Assembly: GCA_963920525.1 (NCBI GenBank)
Contig: OY986436.1
Span: forward strand, 87,646,470-87,710,469
DNA: 64,000 nucleotides
Source of the DNA: Dichetophora obliterata
Taxonomy: Eukaryota; Arthropoda; Insecta; Diptera; Sciomyzidae
Direction: 5' to 3'
Part shown: piece by piece, positions 1 to 11,335 of the stretch
How positions within the stretch are numbered: position 1 is the first letter of the stretch
Layout of the letters: each line of letters begins with the position of its first letter
Translations under genes and position numbers: made by a program
Notes under the pieces: model-generated
Seen by the model: the letters and a program-made list of their open reading frames with translations, nothing else
What the model was told of the DNA's origin: nothing
Database searches by the model: none

Positions 1-191
1 ATCAAATAGTCCCATTAGTTTGCCATCTAACTTATCGTACAACATGTCGTCCAATATGGAAAGCCCCTAAGAACATATCAAATTTTTTCTTACCAGAGTT
101 GCAAAATTAACAAGCATTAAGCTACATACTTTAAGGGTGCTCTTAAACTGAAGTGGTGGGTTTGCAGTAGAAACTCTACATTTTGTTCTAT
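1..191. other. Unassigned left edge
   Basis: AT-rich sequence with no recognisable gene. It ends at the 8-bp target duplication CTTTTTGC (192-199) of the P-like element that follows. Confidence 0.5.
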
Positions 192-435
192 CTTTTTGCC
201 AAAGAAGTAAAATATAAGGAAATGGTGTTGCTTACACATACACTGTACGTGAACTGTCGCACCATTCGTAAATTGTGCGAGCGAGAAAGAGTGTGTTTTT
301 TGACATTTTTGAGAACCCTGGCATCTGATTGGAAGACTCCTCAGCAAAATAGTTGAAAATAATTCAATTTTAAGCATTTTTCACTGCTTAAAAAGCAACA
401 AAATTAAAGAAAAAAACCACTAAAACAAATGCAAT

Positions 436-503
436 ATGAGTTGTGCGGTTAAGAATTGTAAAAGTTCCAGAAAACTTAAAAACAATGCGCATTCGTTACA
501 CAG
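436..503 (+). pseudogene. THAP-domain first exon remnant (copy A)
   Basis: The ATG at 436 opens 22 codons beginning MSCAVKNCKSS, followed directly by a splice donor (GTAAAT at 504). The C-x4-C spacing is the first half of the C2CH zinc finger of THAP domains, the DNA-binding module of P-element transposases. The matching exon in copy B (16703-16770) has the same length and phase. No second exon with the C-x2-H half is present in copy A, so this is an orphan exon and no zinc finger could form. Confidence 0.7.
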
Positions 504-944
504 GTAAATATGTCCATACGGTTTAAATTCTTTTAACAAAAGTGCTTTATTTAGTTTCTAACGATATTTTTTTAACTTATTTGTGTTAGAAATGTATATA
601 TTTCTTATTAAAAATGGTTTAAAAATGCAATTTAGACCCCGTCGATTTTCCGCCAGTTTGATCAAACCACATCTGTCAAAACACAAACACTGCTTCAGGG
701 GCGCAGTCATTTTTCGCAGTTGAATACATGTTTGGGGCGCTCTTGTTTTCAGCATAGTGAATCAGATTTAGTACCTGTTTGTTACATTTTTCTGATTTTT
801 ACACAGCAACTAGGCAGAAACACCCAAAAAAATAAGGATTTTAAAAAATTAACCTAATATAATTTGTAATTAAAGTTGAAGTTTAGAATTTATAGGCCTT
901 CAAATATAGAAAAATTACCTAAAAATCTTGCAGTTTTTCTAGTT

Positions 945-1388
945 TTTCAACAAAACTAAGCTTTATGGGTATTAAAACAAAGGTAATGTGCGTATCTATT
1001 CAACGAGGTGTCAAATTTAGAATTCCATAAGAATTCATTTAGATATAATTTTTTATAATTAGAATTTGTCTGAAAGACTAGTGGTTTCTCTTTTACGAAA
1101 GCAATAAATTAAAAAGAGAATTATTAAAAAGATAACTACATTCAGAACTGCTGTAGACAGAGAAGCCTGTGTGGTACTTACTGAGGTTTGTAAACCCTAA
1201 GCAGCATCCGAAGGCCTCCTTTTCATACCTTTATTTTTTTTTTATTAAATTTGGAAAAACCTCGCGATTTTAAGTAAAAAAAGGGTTGTATCTTAAATGC
1301 ATGTATTTTTATGTTTGATATCTTGTTGAATAGATACTTGTATTATCTCTCTTTTGATACCCATAAAGTTTAGTTTTGTTGGATAACT
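945..1388. repeat. Nested inverted-repeat element inside copy A
   Basis: The segment at about 945-1013 (CAACAAAACTAAGCTTTATG and onward) recurs inverted at about 1317-1388, giving 70-bp arms about 300 bp apart. A relative of the left arm and of the following sequence occurs at 59345-59575, inside the right end of the giant hAT insertion, so it is a dispersed family. Exact ends and target duplication were not resolved. Confidence 0.55.
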
Positions 1389-1697
1389 TAAAAAATCAGC
1401 TAAATTTTTAGTCCACTTTTTCCAACGTTGGATGCCTATAACTTCTAAGCCAACTGCGAGCGATCAAAAATTTTTTTAAATAATAAGATTTGTTGCTATT
1501 CTTGAAATGTTTCTAAAATTTTAATGCTTTAGAACAAACTTTAACAGTTTGTGCCTTCTTTTACGATACTACCGAATACGGCCCTTTGTGATTGTTTCTG
1601 TATTTGTGTGAACCAACACTATTATAGAAAATACCACACTTTTCTGCTATTACACCACTTCCTTATATTTTACTTCTTTGCTTTTTGCAAACACAGA

Positions 1698-2152
1698 GGC
1701 TGTATATCTTTATTCATTCCAGACGTTCGGAATGACTGTTTTTGTTTCTTTATTCAGTTTTGATTATCCGGAATATTCTTTTTGTATTTCTTTATTCTTA
1801 CGGAATATTCCAAACGCGTCCTTATTATACTATCAGCTAAGGTAGAATAAAAAGAATATTCCTTGTGTGTGAGGTTATATTCGATTGTTTGAAGTAAAAT
1901 GTCGCTAAATGAAAATGGAAAAAATTTTTAGTTTAAATGTTTTAGATTGCTTTGTTGCATTTTTGTTTTTTAAATTTTATCTGGTGTATTTGTTGTCTTT
2001 AATTAAATACGAAAAATATGTTTCTGGTTTTAACAAAAAAAAAAAGTTATTTCTTTTCCCAATACTGTTTCTTTATTCATTCTGTTCTGGATAAACAACA
2101 ATGTATTCTATTCGTTCTCTTCTTTATCCGGAATGAATAAAGAAATACACCC
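1698..2152 (+). mobile_element. MITE family with 3-bp target duplication, copy 1
   Basis: A 455-bp element with 23-bp inverted ends (GGCTGTATATCTTTATTCAT left; the right end reads GGGTGTATTTCTTTATTCAT on the opposite strand), flanked by AGA on both sides. Two other copies lie at 7143-8053 and 7466-7919. The ends carry repeated TATTTCTTTATTC motifs. The 61-codon frame inside (MKMEKIF...) recurs in the other copies but has low complexity and no recognisable domain. PIF/Harbinger-type mobilisation is possible from the 3-bp duplication, but the duplications are AGA, AGA and ATA rather than the usual TWA. Confidence 0.75.
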
Positions 2153-2289
2153 AGAGAAAGAAAATGGTTATCCGCAAGCATGCTTATGAAGAAGAGAGAA
2201 AGAAGAGGAAAATATATAATACAAAAATATTATCGTTGTAAAAAAAACTGATATTTTGAAGTTTTCCTTTTAAATTGTTTATCTAGCTA

Positions 2290-2770
2290 AAAAAGGTGGG
2301 CGCAACTGCCCCCCTTTCCCCCCGCTTCTGACGCCAATGTGAAGTTTGCACGAAATCGGTAAAGTAGTTCCGGATAAATTGCATTTTAAAAATTTTCCCA
2401 TATACTCCCACACAAATCGTTCGTGCGGGTCGGTATCCGTTAAGATCTCAGGTACGGAACACCTAAGGGCATCAAATTTACAACATTTGTTGCCAAAGCC
2501 CATATCTCAAATAATAGATAAATAAAAATTGCCACACCCCTATTTCCGCCCACAAATTAATAAAAACGCTATATTTCAGACGAATTCGGTTGTATTGGAC
2601 AAAAATTTTGTTATTTAGTTTGTATGGTTACTCTCGGCAACTCAACAAAAATAACTACGTCCACTTTTCAGAAATCATTATAATTCTTGATTTGTGCATG
2701 TTTTTATAATGAAACTTGGAGTATAAGTGCTATGAGACCAAGTGGTGGTCACTATATACATAAATGTTGC
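2290..2770 (+). repeat. Helitron-like dispersed repeat, fragment a
   Basis: The run from CGAAATCGGTAAAGTAGTTC through CCCATATACTCC, then CGCCCACAAATTAATAAAAA and a TTTAGTTTGTATGGTTACTC block, recurs nearly in order at 38990-39410 and inverted at 11080-11330. Non-coding. Family assignment is explained under the copy at 25412. Confidence 0.6.
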
Positions 2771-3480
2771 CCTTCTTTGTTGTAATCAATTTTTTTTACT
2801 AATGATTTTTACAAATTTTACAAAAAATGTTAAAATTCCTAAATATATTTTGTTTTACATTTTAATACAGTTCAAATATTAGATCGATATTTTATACCAT
2901 TTCAATGAATTCGATACTGTGAAAAATATTGCATTTAATATTTAGGAAATGCTGTATTATAGTTCAATTAAATTTTGTATTAAATTTTAATAAAGTTCAA
3001 ATGTTGCAACGATATTTTTTACCAACTTTCAGGCTTATTTTCATTGCATGTTTTAGTATGCACGTTGAGGAAAAATTTTTGAATTGATAAATTGCCTTGA
3101 CTTAATAAAAGTGCTTTTAATTCATAAAATTAACTTGAATTAACTTTTATTAATACTTAAATTTAATACTTTTTGTATTAAAAATCTTTGTATTACTTTG
3201 CTTGTATTAAAATGTATTCCAAGAATTCCAACCTTGAGTATATTATTTTAGGAAATTTGAAGTATACACTTTTGGTGCACAACAAACTTTTTAATTTTGA
3301 TTTATAATTTTTATTTTTTTAATATATTTTTTATAACTGTTTATTTGAAAATATTTTATTCAACTGAAATTTTCAAATGAAAATTTCTGATTGATACAAA
3401 TATGAATATTTATACAAATGTTTTTATAATAACAAGTATTTATAACAAAGTGTAAATAAATTAACATAAGAATAATATAA
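2771..3480. other. AT-rich spacer
   Basis: Very AT-rich, with many TTTTAAT/AATATT runs. I see no gene, inverted ends or splice-like structure. Confidence 0.5.
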
Positions 3481-3491
3481 ATGTTAAGTTG

Positions 3492-3625
3492 AGGTAAGTA
3501 AGATGTAAATTAATAATCAACAATAGGTAAGTACAATGTAAGTTAAGAATCAACGAGAAGGTAAGTAAAATGTAAGTTGAAAATCAATGTAACAGAAGAT
3601 AAGTAAAATGGAAGTTAGGATTTCA
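3492..3625 (+). repeat. Short tandem repeat, about 33-40 bp unit
   Basis: AGGTAAGTAARATGTAARTT followed by an AATCAAC-like tail recurs four times, at 3492, 3525, 3559 and 3599. The units contain GGTAAGT, a splice-donor-like string, but no exon is attached, so this is an ordinary minisatellite. A short hairpin (TGTGGTGA ... TCACCACA) lies just after it at about 3630-3667. Confidence 0.6.
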
Positions 3626-3798
3626 ACTAATGTGGTGATGCAACTTAAAGTTATTGAGTCACCACATACTATAACAAATACAATATATGTATATACCGTT
3701 GTTTTGTGTAAATGTACATTAAGGTGGCCCTAATTTATAAAAGTTTTTTTTACGCCATAGGCAAAAACTATTCAATGTATATATATAAAAAGCAAAAC

Positions 3799-6359
3799 AC
3801 TGTCTGTCTGTCTAAACCAAACCCGCCAGAGGACCTTCGGGGAATCTACCTGTCCCAAGCCAGGAAAAAGGGTTCATTCTTGAGGCACGGCTCTTGAATG
3901 TTCATCTGATAATCTGTAAAAGAAAAAGGTTTACCTTGAGCCTTGGTTGTTGCTGCCAAATTCTCGGAGAAAGCATGGTTTTTATATTAAGTTATCATAA
4001 CACCGTCATCTGTAATATGCTGTCGATGGACGATCAATCCAACATAATTTGAAGAGCGGGGACAGTCATCCATCAATGATGAGGAGACCTGATCTATCGT
4101 TGTTCTGCAGACCTTATCTTAGAATAAAGGTTATTATGTAGGAAACATTTAATCTTTGGACCGTTGTATAAGCCAATTGGTATACAACGGCTCATGCTTC
4201 CTAGTTTTCCAAAAGAGGCTTTTTATTAAGTCTTAATTAGGATAACGACGTTGCATAAGTAGGATTGTGGCTTACCCGGTTTTATTGGGAAACCAATGGT
4301 TATTTTTTAACCTAGTCATGTACAATTCTAGTGGCTGAAGGTGTCACAGGCAAATATACATGTTCTAAGAACTTTTGGTCTGTAAGACGGGATGTTGAAG
4401 AGCCTTGTCAGGTGGAGCCTTGAGCCCAGGTATTGACTGTCGTTGGGTTAGGCCCACGTGGGGTATTCAAAACGCTCTGGCTTGTGGTTAGGCCAGGAAG
4501 GCCGGTGTGAGTTACACTTAAGTTGAACTCGGGCTGGTGATTCCCTTAAATTACTAAGAGAATGATGGTAGATTGAATCTCGCTAATTTCAAACAGTAAA
4601 TGTTAGGAAGGTAAGCAACTACCGGATCAATATACTGTGACCTTTGGAATTTGAGTACAGACGACGGGGAAACCTAAATAGTCTGAGTTGTGTCCACTGA
4701 GATTGAGGAACCTGATGATATGAAGACAACGGGCCTATGGTGTTTCTGCCTTAGTCTTTCATGTCAGAGAATGATGACCTCTGATATGATGTAGGTGATT
4801 ATTGCGGAACAAAAATAATGGGTTAATTACTGGTATTGATACTGAGATAGCCCAAGGTTATTAAAATAACCAAGTCATGTATAAACTCAAGTGGCTGAAA
4901 GTGCCACGGTCATGAATTGCGTCAATCTGACGACAAAGGTGCTGTTATATATTATTAGGGGAACCTTTCAAAAGTGGTCTTTCTTGAATTCCGAAGGGGC
5001 GTTGGCCGACGCTTCATATTTGTCCCAAGCTTTGGAGCACCGTTGAATTAAGCCTTCGCGGCAGGGGTCAACGTTAAAAACATAGTGGCTTTCTGTCTGT
5101 CTAAACCCGCCAGAGGACATTCGGGGAATCTTCCTGTCCAAAGCCAGGAATAAAAGGGTGATGATTGGTTATTGGATGATTGGTTATTGGAATCTCAAAA
5201 TGAGTTCATTCTTTAGGCACGGCTCTTGAATGTTCATCTGATTTCCGTAAAATAAAAAGGTTTACCTTGAGCCTTGGTTGTTGGTGCCAAATCTTGGAGA
5301 AAGCATGGTTTTGGTATTAAGTTATCATAACATTGTTATTGTAATATGCTTTCGATGGATTGAAGAGCGGTTGCAGTCATCCATCAATGATGAGGAGACC
5401 TGATCTATCGTTGTTCTGCAGACCTTTGTTTTAGAATTAGGGTTCTATGTAAGAGGCATAGAATCCTTGAACCGAGTATAAGCCAATTGGTATACTACGG
5501 CCCACGCTTCCTAGTTTTTCGAAAGAGGCTTTTAAGAAGCCTTTATTAAGCTAACGAAGTTGCGTAATTAGGATTGTGGTTCTCTCGGTATTAAATTACC
5601 GGAAAACTAATGGTTATTTTAACCTAGTCATGTACAATTCTAGTGACTGAAGGTGTCACAGTCAAATATAATTGTTCTAAGAACTTTTGGTCTGTAGACG
5701 GGATGTTGAAGAGCCTTGTCTGGTGGAACCTTGAGCCCAGGTATTGACTGTCGTGGGCTGGTCCTTCGGGGTTCATACGCTCTGGTTGTGGTTAGACCAG
5801 GAAGGTCGGTGTCAGTTACACTTAGTTGAACTCGGGTTGGTAATTCCCTTACATTACTAAGAGAATGATGGTAGATAAAATCTCGCTTATTTCAAACATT
5901 ATACATATACTGTTACCTTTGGAATTTGAGAACATGCGACGGGGAAACCTAAACAGTCTGAGTTGTGTCATCTAATGATTGGGGAACCTGATGACATACA
6001 AGACAGCATCATAGTAAGCATCGCTGCCTAGTTTTTCATGTCAAAGTTCACCATTTGATCATGATGACGAAGTTGCGTGCCAAAAAGTAAGGGTTGTATT
6101 ATCGGTATTTATGTATACCGTCATGACCCAAGGTTATTTAATAGCCTAGTCATGTGCAATTTTAGTGGCTGAAGTTGTCACGGTTATGTATACAGTTCAA
6201 TTGAACTTTTCAATGTTGGTCTGTGCTATGAAATTAGGGGAACCTTTCTGGTGGATTTTTGAAATCCGAAGGGGCCTTGGCCGAATATTGGTTCCAAGCT
6301 TTGGAGCACCGTATAATTAAGCCTTCACGCAGGGGTCTACGTTTAACATATAGAGGATT
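3799..6359. repeat. Two tandem 1.28-kb GC-richer units, each with a half-unit repeat
   Basis: Unit 1 (about 3799-5091) and unit 2 (about 5092-6359) are diverged copies in the same order: CCGCCAGAGGAC, GAGGCACGGCTCTTGAATG, CCTTGAGCCTTGGTTGTTG, GATGAGGAGACCTGATCTAT, then GACGGGATGTTGAAGAGCC and later blocks. Each unit starts at a CTGTCTGTCT string, which appears again at 6362. Within each unit a module containing AGTCATGTACAATT and GTGGCTGAAGGTGTCAC is repeated about 520-560 bp later (4310 and 4868; 5622 and 6142), so the structure is hierarchical. It is visibly GC-richer than its surroundings. No long frame runs through either unit. I do not recognise the source. Confidence 0.75.
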
Positions 6360-7020
6360 TCTGTCTGTCTGCGTGAAGCCCATAGACTCCAAAACTACTG
6401 GACCGATTGATCTGAAATTTGGACAGTCGATTTGTTTCAAATCAATTAAAATGCTTTATTTCACACGGTATGGGTCGTATAAGGCTAAAATTTAGTTATT
6501 TAGTTTGTATGGTTACTGTCGACAGCTGTACTAAAAATGGGTTTCCACGCCCCCTTTTACCGCCCACAAATCAATAAAAATGCTATATTTTGTACGTTTT
6601 TGATCGTATTAGGCTTAAATGTGCTAATTTAATTTAGTCGGTAATTGTACTAAAAATGTGTGTCCACGCCCTCTTTTACCACCAAACGCCAAACACATCA
6701 ATTAAAATGTTTATTGAATACGGTTTTGGTCATATAAGACTTAAGTTTGGTAATTTGGTTTGTATGGTTACTGTCACCATTTATATTAAAAATGGGTGTT
6801 ACGCTTTATAGCATTGTCGGGCACATATTAATTTCCCAAACACACGTGTTTGGAAACAAAATGCTGCTTGAGCGACATCGACACATGTACACTATAAGCT
6901 TATTCGTGTGGCTTTCAATCGTTCGGCTGTTGCTTTGTTTCGATTTTTGCTAAGCAAATCAAGTCAGTTGATGTTAAGCACTTGCTGTAGTTAAGTCTGG
7001 CTGCGAAATTTTACAAATGC
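6360..7020 (+). repeat. Helitron-like dispersed repeat, copy b (right part)
   Basis: After the last CTGTCTGTCTG the sequence reads into GACTCCAAAACTACTGGACC and then three iterations of an about 130-bp non-coding unit (CCCCTTTTACCGCCCACAAA ... TTTGTATGGTTACTGTC). The short piece TATAAAAAGCAAAACACTGTC at 3783-3803 is the matching left end, so the 2.56-kb tandem block is embedded in this copy. The frame at 6259-6495 is repeat-derived. Confidence 0.6.
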
Positions 7021-7142
7021 ACAAATAAAAATTATGCCTGACGAATGGGAAAATTATTTGTATGTGTAACGTGCTGTCAAAAACGCAATTTACGCAAGAA
7101 AAGTTGACAAGCATTAAATTCGCTCCCATTAGCTTTCACATA

Positions 7143-8053
7143 GGGTGTATTTCTTTATTCATTCCGGATAAAGGAGAGAACGAATAGAATAGATTGTTGT
7201 TTATCCAGAACAGAATGATTAAAGAAACAGTATTGGATAAGAAAGAACATTTTGTTTTTATTAAAACCAGAAACATATTTTTCGTATTTAATTAAAGACA
7301 ACAAATACACCAGATAAAATTGAAAAAATAAAAATGCAACAAAACAATCTAAAACATTTAATGTAAAAAAATTTTCCATTTTCATTTAACGAAGTTTTAC
7401 TTCAAACAATCGAATATAACCTCACATACAAGGAATATTTTTTTTATTCTACCTTAGCTGATAGAGGCTGTATTTCTTTATTCATTCCAGACGTTCGGAA
7501 TGACTTGTTTTGTTTCTTTATTCAGTTTTGATTATCCGGAATATTCTTTTTGTATTTCTTTATTCTTACGGAATATTCTGAACGCGTTCTTTTTATACTA
7601 TCAGCTAAGGTAGAATAAAAAGAATATTCCTTGTATGTGAGGTTATATTCGATTGTTTGAAGTAAAATTTCGTTAAATGAAAATGGAAAATTTTTTTATA
7701 TTAAATGTTTTAGATTGCTTTGTTGCATTTTTGTTTTTTAAATTTTATCTGGTGTATTTGTTGTCTTTAATTAAATACGAAAAATATGTTTCTGGTTTTA
7801 ATAAAAACAAAATGTTCTTTCTTTTCCAATACTGTTTCTTTATTCATTCTGTTCTGGATAAACAACAATCTATTCTATTCGTTCTCTCCTTTATCCGGAA
7901 TGAATAAAGAAATACACCCAGAATAAAAAGAACGCGCTCGGAATATTCCGTAAGAATAAAGAAATACAAAAAGAATATTCCGGATAATCAAAACTGAATA
8001 AAGAAACAAAAACAGTCATTCCGAACGTCTGGAATGAATAAACAAATACAGCC
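7143..8053 (-). mobile_element. 3-bp-TSD MITE, reverse copy interrupted by a second copy
   Basis: The reverse copy has its two parts at 7143-7465 and 7920-8053. ATA flanks it at 7140-7142 and 8054-8056. A complete forward copy (7466-7919) sits inside, flanked by AGA. Removing the inner copy and one AGA restores the family sequence at the junction except for one base, so this is self-insertion and not rearrangement. Confidence 0.8.
7466..7919 (+). mobile_element. 3-bp-TSD MITE, forward copy nested in its own family
   Basis: Full-length (454 bp) with GGCTGTATTTCTTTATTC and GAATAAAGAAATACACCC ends, and AGA at 7463-7465 and 7920-7922. Very close to copy 1 at 1698-2152. It is the youngest insertion at this locus. 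Confidence 0.8.
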
Positions 8054-8109
8054 ATAATAAAATTGCGCCACCGAGTAGACGGACGCCAAACACATCTGCA
8101 TCGATGAAC

Positions 8110-9860
8110 TTCCAGCTTAAAACTGACGAAGGCCAAGTTGCTCTTCGTTTTTCTCTACTTCACACACAAGCAAAGAATATGATAATATGTGTGTGCCCAT
8201 AACTGCTTTATAGCTACAGTTTTTGAGAAATCATTAAATTTAACTAATGGGTCGATTGATCTACACTGAGCCAAAACAACCTTATAAAATAGAAGAAAAT
8301 CAATAAGATTTCTCTATGGTTTTCATCCAAGAAGACTGTCTTATTAAAACCATAGAGAAAATCTTATTAAAACTATGAGCATTTTTTATAAGGCAAACTA
8401 CAAAATTTTCAGAAGAATCTTATTGTTTTTTATAAGAACACTTTTAGAAACAATAAGAAAATCTTATCAAAACTTCCTGTTCGTAAGAAGAAATCTTATA
8501 GATTTAATAAGATTTATTTTTAAAATTTAATAAGGACATCTTATTGATTTAATAGGATTTCTTTTAAAATTTTAATAAGGAAATATTTTAAATCAAAAAG
8601 GAATCTTATTAACCTTTTACCTAGAAATATACTTTTTATTGAATGTAATATTAAATAAAAAGACATTTTGATGATTTATTACAATTTATTAGGAAATAAA
8701 ATTTGCATATGTATACATAAAATACTTCTGTTAAAATATAATTTCACAAAAAGCAAAAAAAATACCTTTGTAAAACAAAATGACTTTATCACCAAAATAC
8801 CCGGCGATGTCGAGACCTTCAAATAAAGTGGCGATATCCTCAATCTATATTTTTTTAAGAACATTCTTCGAGTTTACTCCATAAATTTTTAGTAAAGTCA
8901 AAATTGAGTCACTGATGCCACACGACTGAAATATGGCTTATTTTTATTTTACTTTAAATAAATTAAATCCATAAAATGCACATCAACTTCATGAGTTCAC
9001 TTCATAATTACGACTGAAAGCTAAAGCAAAGAATAAGTAGCATTTTCACCGTTATTACCTTCTTAAAAGGGTGTTTAATAAGAAAATCTTATAAAAGCAG
9101 ATCAAAAATATTTTCTTATTAATTTAAGGTGGTCTCTTCTTAAATTTTGGAGAGTGAAAAAAATTTTCTTGTTAAAGTAAAGTATTAATAAGATTACCAC
9201 ATCATTTCATTCATTTAATAAGAAATCTTATTAAAAAAATGTTTGGTAGTAGTTATAAATTTTTAATAAGATTTTCTCTATGGAATTAAAAAGATTTCTC
9301 TATGGAAAATTCTTATTATTTGGTAGTCTTAGTCTTAATAAGAAAACCTAATAAAATAGCTCAATTAGGTGATATTATTGATTTTATGTAGTGGTTTTTG
9401 GCTCTGTGTAAAATTTTGGCTTAGTTTGTATGGTTACTGTCAGCAACTGTACTAAAAATTGGTTTTTACGCCCCCCTTTTACCGCCCACAAACCAATGAA
9501 AATGTTTTCTTTCAACGGTTTGGGTCGTATTAGACAAACATTTTGTAATTTAGTTCGTATGGTTACTCTCGGCAAGTGTCCTAAAAATGGGCATGTCCCA
9601 CTTTAGTTAAACTCACTTTTCGGTGAGTCAGCGTGGAGTGAAGCAAAGCGCGCCAGGTTTAAGCTAAATTGGGCTGAAATTTTGGCAGTCGATTTGTTTC
9701 GAGTACGAGATGGTTTTAGGGAAATAATTTTGCTGCACCCTTTTTTAACGCTTAAAAGACAACAAAAATGCTATATTTCACACGGTTTTGATTGTAATAG
9801 ACTAAAATTTGATAATTTGATAATATGGTTACTTTCAGCAGCTATACTGAAATACTTTGA
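8110..9860 (+). repeat. Helitron-like dispersed repeat, copy c (split)
   Basis: The left part ends at GGTCGATTGATCTA (8263). The right part resumes TAAAATTTTGGCTTAGTTTG (9409). The undisturbed order is seen in the copy at about 25980-26010. The right part holds about 130-bp units and a GAAGCAAAGCGCGCCAGG string (9640-9657) that resembles a Helitron 3' hairpin. A mariner-type MITE occupies 8264-9408. Confidence 0.65.
8264..9408. mobile_element. TA-flanked MITE packed with AATAAGAT motifs
   Basis: CACTGAGCCAAAAC opens the element and its complement (GGCTCTGTG) closes it. TA lies at 8262-8263 and 9409-9410. The empty site can be read from the related Helitron-like copy at about 25980-26010, where one TA is present. 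TA duplication and short inverted ends suggest Tc1/mariner mobilisation. The body carries well over a dozen copies of AATAAGAT or ATCTTATT in both orientations, plus an inverted CTCTATGG pair near each end. No coding sequence. Confidence 0.8.
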
Positions 9861-10535
9861 AATCAATTTAGTTTTTTTTATATGTACTTTCTTTTGTATT
9901 CCAAATAAATCAGAGGAAAAGTTTTTAAAATGCATCACTTTGTTCCGTTAATGAACAAACATTTTTTCAAATCCTGTCTAAGCAATAATTATTTCATTAA
10001 CCGAATCAGAACTCGGTCTATCTATTCGGCTAATAAAGTATCTAACAATTATGCTTGTGTATCCAAAGTAGCAACCAAAATATTAGTACAAGGAAAATGT
10101 CCAGCTAGAAACAAACTAAATTCGGCAACCATGCAAATAAGAAGCTGTCAAATTTTATTTTCATTCATATTTGCAATATTTCTTCAGATATTCAAATAGG
10201 AAGAAACAGGCAAGTACATTAAAAAAATACCAATCTTTTTGCTCCTTTGTACACACAGCCGAAATGATCCAAAATATAAAAAACAAAGTCGCACTTTTGA
10301 AGGGGCATAAAATAAATGTGCCATCAAAATATCCTGTTTTGTCGATGGATGGCAAATATCAGCGAGTAAAAACTAACGAGCGACGAGTAAACCTCTTATA
10401 ATATCTAATCGTTGCTTGCGCCTGAACTGGTTTCAATCGATTGCAGCACTGTTACAGCAGGGTAGTGGTCAATTTTCGCGGTGTCCATTCTATATTATAA
10501 TTATTCAATGATAGTGTTTATTTTTAGTACCATAA
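9861..10535. other. Unassigned stretch
   Basis: Several short frames open on both strands (for example 9930-10199 and 10171-10401), but none shows a domain, splice context or coding composition that I can support. Confidence 0.4.
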
Positions 10536-10539
10536 AACT

Positions 10540-11335
10540 AAAGTAACCATATGAACTGAATTACTAAATTTTAGCATTATATGGCGAAATCTGTCTGAAA
10601 TATAGAATTGCCCACATTCATTTGTGGGCGGTAAAATGGGGCGTGGAAACCCATTTTGAGTACAGTTGCCAACAGTAACTATACAAACTTAATTACCAAA
10701 TTTTAGTCTAATACGACAAAAACCGTCTTAAATATAGAATTTTTGCATATAGTGGGCGTGAAAAGTAGGCTTGTCAAATCTTACATAGCCTAGCACGATT
10801 CAGTTATAATACAAAATGGTTTTGTACCATTATTGTCTAAATCGCATCAATGCTTTTTATGTGATTGCGGAACATCCGTACGTGTCACAAAGGCTTTTAT
10901 ATAATAGTATAGATGCACAACTCAATCGTTTCTGAAAAGTGGGCGAAGTTATAGTTCGACCACGTCCATTTTTTGCTGAGTTGCCTAGAGTAACCACACA
11001 ACTCAATTACAAAACTTAAGTCCAATACTGCAAAATTCGTCTGAAATATGGCATTTAAATTGATTTGTGGGCGGCCATAAGGGGTGTGGCAACTTTAATT
11101 TTTTATATATAAACTAAATATAAAAATTTTAGTCCAATACAACCGAATTCGTTTGAAATATAGCGTTTTAATTAAATTGTGGGCGGTAATAGGGGTGTGA
11201 CAATTCTTATTTATATATTATTTGAGATATCGGCCTTGGCGACAAGTGTTACCGTTCCTGAGATCTTAACGGACACCAACCCGCACGAACGATTTGTATG
11301 GGAGTATATCGGTCACTCCATGTCAAATCGGACGC
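10540..11335 (-). repeat. Helitron-like dispersed repeat, copy d (reverse)
   Basis: Reverse-strand version of the family: GTGGGCGGTAAAATGGGGCG, GTCTAATACGACAAAAACCG, then GTGGGCGGTAATAGGGGTGTG and the CTGAGATCTTAACGGACACC block seen forward at 2430-2460 and 39060-39100. Non-coding. Confidence 0.6.

Larger units (their letters stand above)
200..1680 (+). mobile_element. P-superfamily non-autonomous element, copy A
   Basis: The element starts CAAAGAAGTAAAATATAAGG and ends with the near-exact inverted complement. It is flanked by a perfect 8-bp duplication, CTTTTTGC, at 192-199 and 1681-1688. An 8-bp duplication, a CA-start inverted repeat with ATAAGG about 15 bases in, and an internal THAP-type first exon together point to the P superfamily (inference from known P elements). 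About 400 bp at each end matches copy B at 16467-18236. The middle is different and holds a nested inverted-repeat insertion, so this copy has lost the second THAP exon and cannot encode transposase. Confidence 0.85.

Noticed and set aside
1909..2094. Frame MKMEKIFSLNVLDC..., repeated at 7155-7385 and 7677-7907
   Set aside because: It recurs only because it lies in copies of one MITE. Low complexity, no domain, no promoter context.
3485..3640. CRISPR-like spaced repeats
   Set aside because: Spacing is irregular, repeats are diverged and the genome is clearly eukaryotic.
3799..6359. Possible rRNA or ribosomal spacer origin of the 1.28-kb units
   Set aside because: The composition suggested structural RNA, but I recognise no conserved rRNA core in either strand, so left unidentified.
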